A stretch of 16,223 nt of DNA, taken from contig CALVPL010000130.1 of NCBI GenBank assembly GCA_944351315.1, positions 1 to 16,223 of the forward strand, in the 5' to 3' direction. Under the pieces are notes generated by a model. That model saw only the letters and a list, made by a program, of their open reading frames with translations. It did no database searches and was not told where the DNA came from. The translations under genes and the position numbers were made by a program. The stretch is from an uncultured Bacilli bacterium (GTDB taxonomy: Bacteria; Bacillota_I; Bacilli_A; RF39; UBA660). Shown here in pieces: positions 14,517-16,223 of the stretch; the first letter of the stretch is position 1; each line of letters begins with the position of its first letter.

Positions 14517-16055
14517 ATGAAAGAAAAAGTGCTAGCTATAAAAGAAAATAAAAAAGCGATACTTATTTTAATTTTGTTATTAATGATGATTTGTGTAGGA
14601 ATTAGTTATGCGTATTGGCAACTTACTTTACAACAAGAAGAAGCAAATTTAGTAAATACCGGTTGTTTTGAAATTGTGTTTACAGAACAAAATGATATTC
14701 AATTAGAAAAAGCTTATCCAATGAAGGATACTGAAGCAGCTTCTTTAACTCCTTATACTTTTACGATTGAAAACAAATGTGATAGTCCAGCAAGTTATCA
14801 AGTGAATTTAGAGACGATGAGTCAAGACAGTGGAATAAAAGTATTGCCAGATAAATATTTAAAAGCAAATTTAATTGAAGTAGATAGTACAAATACAAGT
14901 ACTCATAATTTAACCGGTGAATATGAAGTTGAAAAAACAATAGAAAATGCTGTAAAAGCCTACAAATTAGATACAGGAATTATTCAAGGAAAAGAGAAAA
15001 AAACATTTGAGTTAAGATTATGGTTAGATTATGATACTCCAGCAACTACTGAAGTTATGAATGCTACATATAACGGAAAGATTTCGATCACAAGTTCTTA
15101 TTTGGCTATTCCTAACAATATGATGATGACTAAAGATTTTAATTTTGATTCGGAAACTGGAGAAGGTGATATTAATCGAGATACTATGCAAATTACAAGT
15201 GATTCTTTTTGGCAACATAATCTAAATATTAAAACCATTACTTTTGAAAGCACTTTAGATCCAAAAGAAGAAGCGGCATACACATATGATATTTCAGCCA
15301 ATCAAAACGGAAGTGTTATGGCTTATTTAGTTGAAAATGGGACAGTTCAAAATCTGATAACTCAAGAATCTATTCCTGCTTATGATATGTATATTCAAGC
15401 AAACGGCAAGATATATGCTAATTATGATAGTTCATTTCTATTTTACATTTTTGTAAATCTTACAGAAATTAATAACATGGAAAATTTAGATACAAGTTAT
15501 GTAACGGATATGAGTGGTATGTTTGGCAGTGTGATGTCTCTTACCGCATTAGATGTAAGTCATTTTGATACTTCAAATGTTACGAATATGAGTGGTATGT
15601 TTGGAGGTATGTATTCTCTTACCGCATTAGATGTAAGTCATTTTGATACTTCAAATGTAACGAATATGAGTGAAATGTTTGGAGGTATGGCTTCTCTTAC
15701 CGTATTAGATGTAAGTCATTTTGATACTTCAAATGTAACGGATATGAGTTATATGTTTTATTATATGCAATCACTTACAACATTAGATGTAAGCAATTTT
15801 GATACATCAAATGTAACAGATATGAGCAGTATGTTTTCTGGTATGGATTCTCTCACCACACTGGATTTAAGTCATTTTGATACATCAAATGTAACAGATA
15901 TGAGTTATATGTTTTTTAATGATGGTGAGCTTCGCACTATTGTATATGGAAGTAAATTTATTCATGCTAATAACGCAGATGTAACAGAAATGTTTTCAAT
16001 TTGTCCTGCGAATCGTCCAACTGATCCTTCTTGGGAAGGGGTATTGTGGGGCTAA
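14517..16055 (+). CDS. TasA-like/BspA-like (DUF285) repeat surface protein
   Basis: The 512-residue protein starts with a membrane segment (about 13-31, ending GISYAYWQL) like the N-terminus of TasA/camelysin-type secreted proteins. A domain of about 200 residues follows with YTFTIENKCDSPASYQVNLE, also in that style. From about residue 320 it has BspA-type DUF285 repeats: SLTALDVSHFDTSNVTNMSG recurs with a period of exactly 26 residues from 341, for five good copies and one decayed one. There is no sortase motif or C-terminal membrane span, so it is secreted or held by its N-terminal segment. BspA-like repeats often mediate adhesion. The start ATG 14517 has AGGG 7 bases upstream. An upstream G8 promoter spacer suggests switchable expression. 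Confidence 0.85.
   Translation: MKEKVLAIKENKKAILILILLLMMICVGISYAYWQLTLQQEEANLVNTGCFEIVFTEQNDIQLEKAYPMKDTEAASLTPYTFTIENKCDSPASYQVNLETMSQDSGIKVLPDKYLKANLIEVDSTNTSTHNLTGEYEVEKTIENAVKAYKLDTGIIQGKEKKTFELRLWLDYDTPATTEVMNATYNGKISITSSYLAIPNNMMMTKDFNFDSETGEGDINRDTMQITSDSFWQHNLNIKTITFESTLDPKEEAAYTYDISANQNGSVMAYLVENGTVQNLITQESIPAYDMYIQANGKIYANYDSSFLFYIFVNLTEINNMENLDTSYVTDMSGMFGSVMSLTALDVSHFDTSNVTNMSGMFGGMYSLTALDVSHFDTSNVTNMSEMFGGMASLTVLDVSHFDTSNVTDMSYMFYYMQSLTTLDVSNFDTSNVTDMSSMFSGMDSLTTLDLSHFDTSNVTDMSYMFFNDGELRTIVYGSKFIHANNADVTEMFSICPANRPTDPSWEGVLWG
15537..15926 (+). repeat. Tandem 78-bp repeats (DUF285 units)
   Basis: Unit starts fall at 15537, 15615, 15693, 15771 and 15849, an exact 78-base period. 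The first three units are nearly identical over TTAGATGTAAGTCATTTTGA, while units 4 and 5 differ at several bases. Such an array can gain or lose units by recombination without a frameshift. Confidence 0.93.
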
Positions 16056-16080
16056 AGAAGTGTAGAAATACACTTTTTTC
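16055..16080 (+). terminator. Intrinsic terminator after the BspA-like gene
   Basis: AAGTGTA (16058-16064), loop GAAA, TACACTT (16069-16075) form a 7-bp stem that extends by G-T and A-T pairs and runs into T6. It begins at the last base of the stop codon. Confidence 0.88.
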
Positions 16081-16143
16081 TTTTTGATTGTTGTTAAAGT
16101 GGTTTATTTTTATAAGAATCCATGATAAAGTTGCCTAGTTTTT

Positions 16144-16172
16144 TTCAAAATTAATGGGATTCTTGATATAAT
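16144..16172 (+). promoter_or_regulatory. Promoter for the last gene
   Basis: TGATATAAT is an extended -10 with a perfect TATAAT (16167-16172). TTCAAA, 17 bases upstream at 16144-16149, matches four of six -35 bases. It lies 21 bases before the start codon of the partial gene. Confidence 0.65.
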
Positions 16173-16193
16173 AATGAAAGAAAGAGTGATGGA

Positions 16194-16223
16194 ATGAAAA
16201 AGATAATTTTAGTGGATGGAAAC
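16194..16223 (+). CDS. polA: Probable DNA polymerase I, first ten codons
   Basis: Only MKKIILVDGN is visible before the window ends. This matches the usual N-terminus of DNA polymerase I, MKK-(I/L)-(I/L)-L-(I/V)-DGNS, where DGN starts the 5'-3' exonuclease domain. A free-standing 5'-3' exonuclease would look the same. AAGAGTGATGG lies just upstream, together with a good promoter. The call rests on ten residues. Confidence 0.55.
   Translation, partial: MKKIILVDGN

Noticed and set aside
15537..15926. Regular 78-base spacing considered as a CRISPR array
   Set aside because: The whole period is coding and similar throughout, with no unique spacers; it translates to DUF285 units.

Overview
This window is AT-rich DNA (about 30% GC by eye) from a Bacillota-type bacterium. 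TGA is used as a stop and all tryptophans I checked are TGG, so it does not use the Mycoplasma code. The DUF285/BspA-type surface protein, the TasA-like N-terminus, the CotD-like coat protein and the short intergenic regions fit a gut Bacilli lineage of the RF39/Erysipelotrichia kind. That placement is inferred from gene style, not from a marker-gene comparison.

Bases 1-9722 are the downstream part of a Wzx/Wzy-type capsule or exopolysaccharide operon, all on the + strand with short gaps or overlaps. In order it holds the C-terminus of a priming sugar-1-phosphate transferase, a GT2 glycosyltransferase fused to a Wzy-like polymerase, two GT4 glycosyltransferases, a polysaccharide pyruvyl transferase family protein, a Wzx flippase, a MenD-like thiamine-diphosphate enzyme and an SDR oxidoreductase. 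The first six make, decorate, flip and polymerise a lipid-linked repeat unit. The last two look like a dedicated sugar- or substituent-forming pair whose chemistry I cannot name.

Bases 9846-11364 are one IS110-family insertion sequence on the - strand. It has a DEDD transposase and, upstream of it, a non-coding segment that folds like a bridge RNA: a 5' stem-loop followed by two large stem-loops. Short stretches in the predicted guide loops match the element's own boundaries and reconstructed target, and joining the two ends would create a promoter. The element lies between ffh and a likely ffh promoter.

Bases 11426-16223 are chromosomal backbone plus surface genes. They hold ffh (SRP GTPase), a secreted NPQTG-tailed protein with eight Cys-bounded repeats, a CotD-like Cys/His-rich protein, a TasA-like/BspA-like repeat protein, and the first ten codons of a probable polA. 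The BspA-like gene has an upstream promoter-like sequence with a G8 tract exactly between its -35 and -10 boxes, a layout typical of phase-variable promoters. Intrinsic terminators follow three of these units.

The observations most worth checking are the bridge RNA with its guide matches, the G8 promoter spacer, the Cys-pair repeat protein, and the MenD-like/SDR pair.
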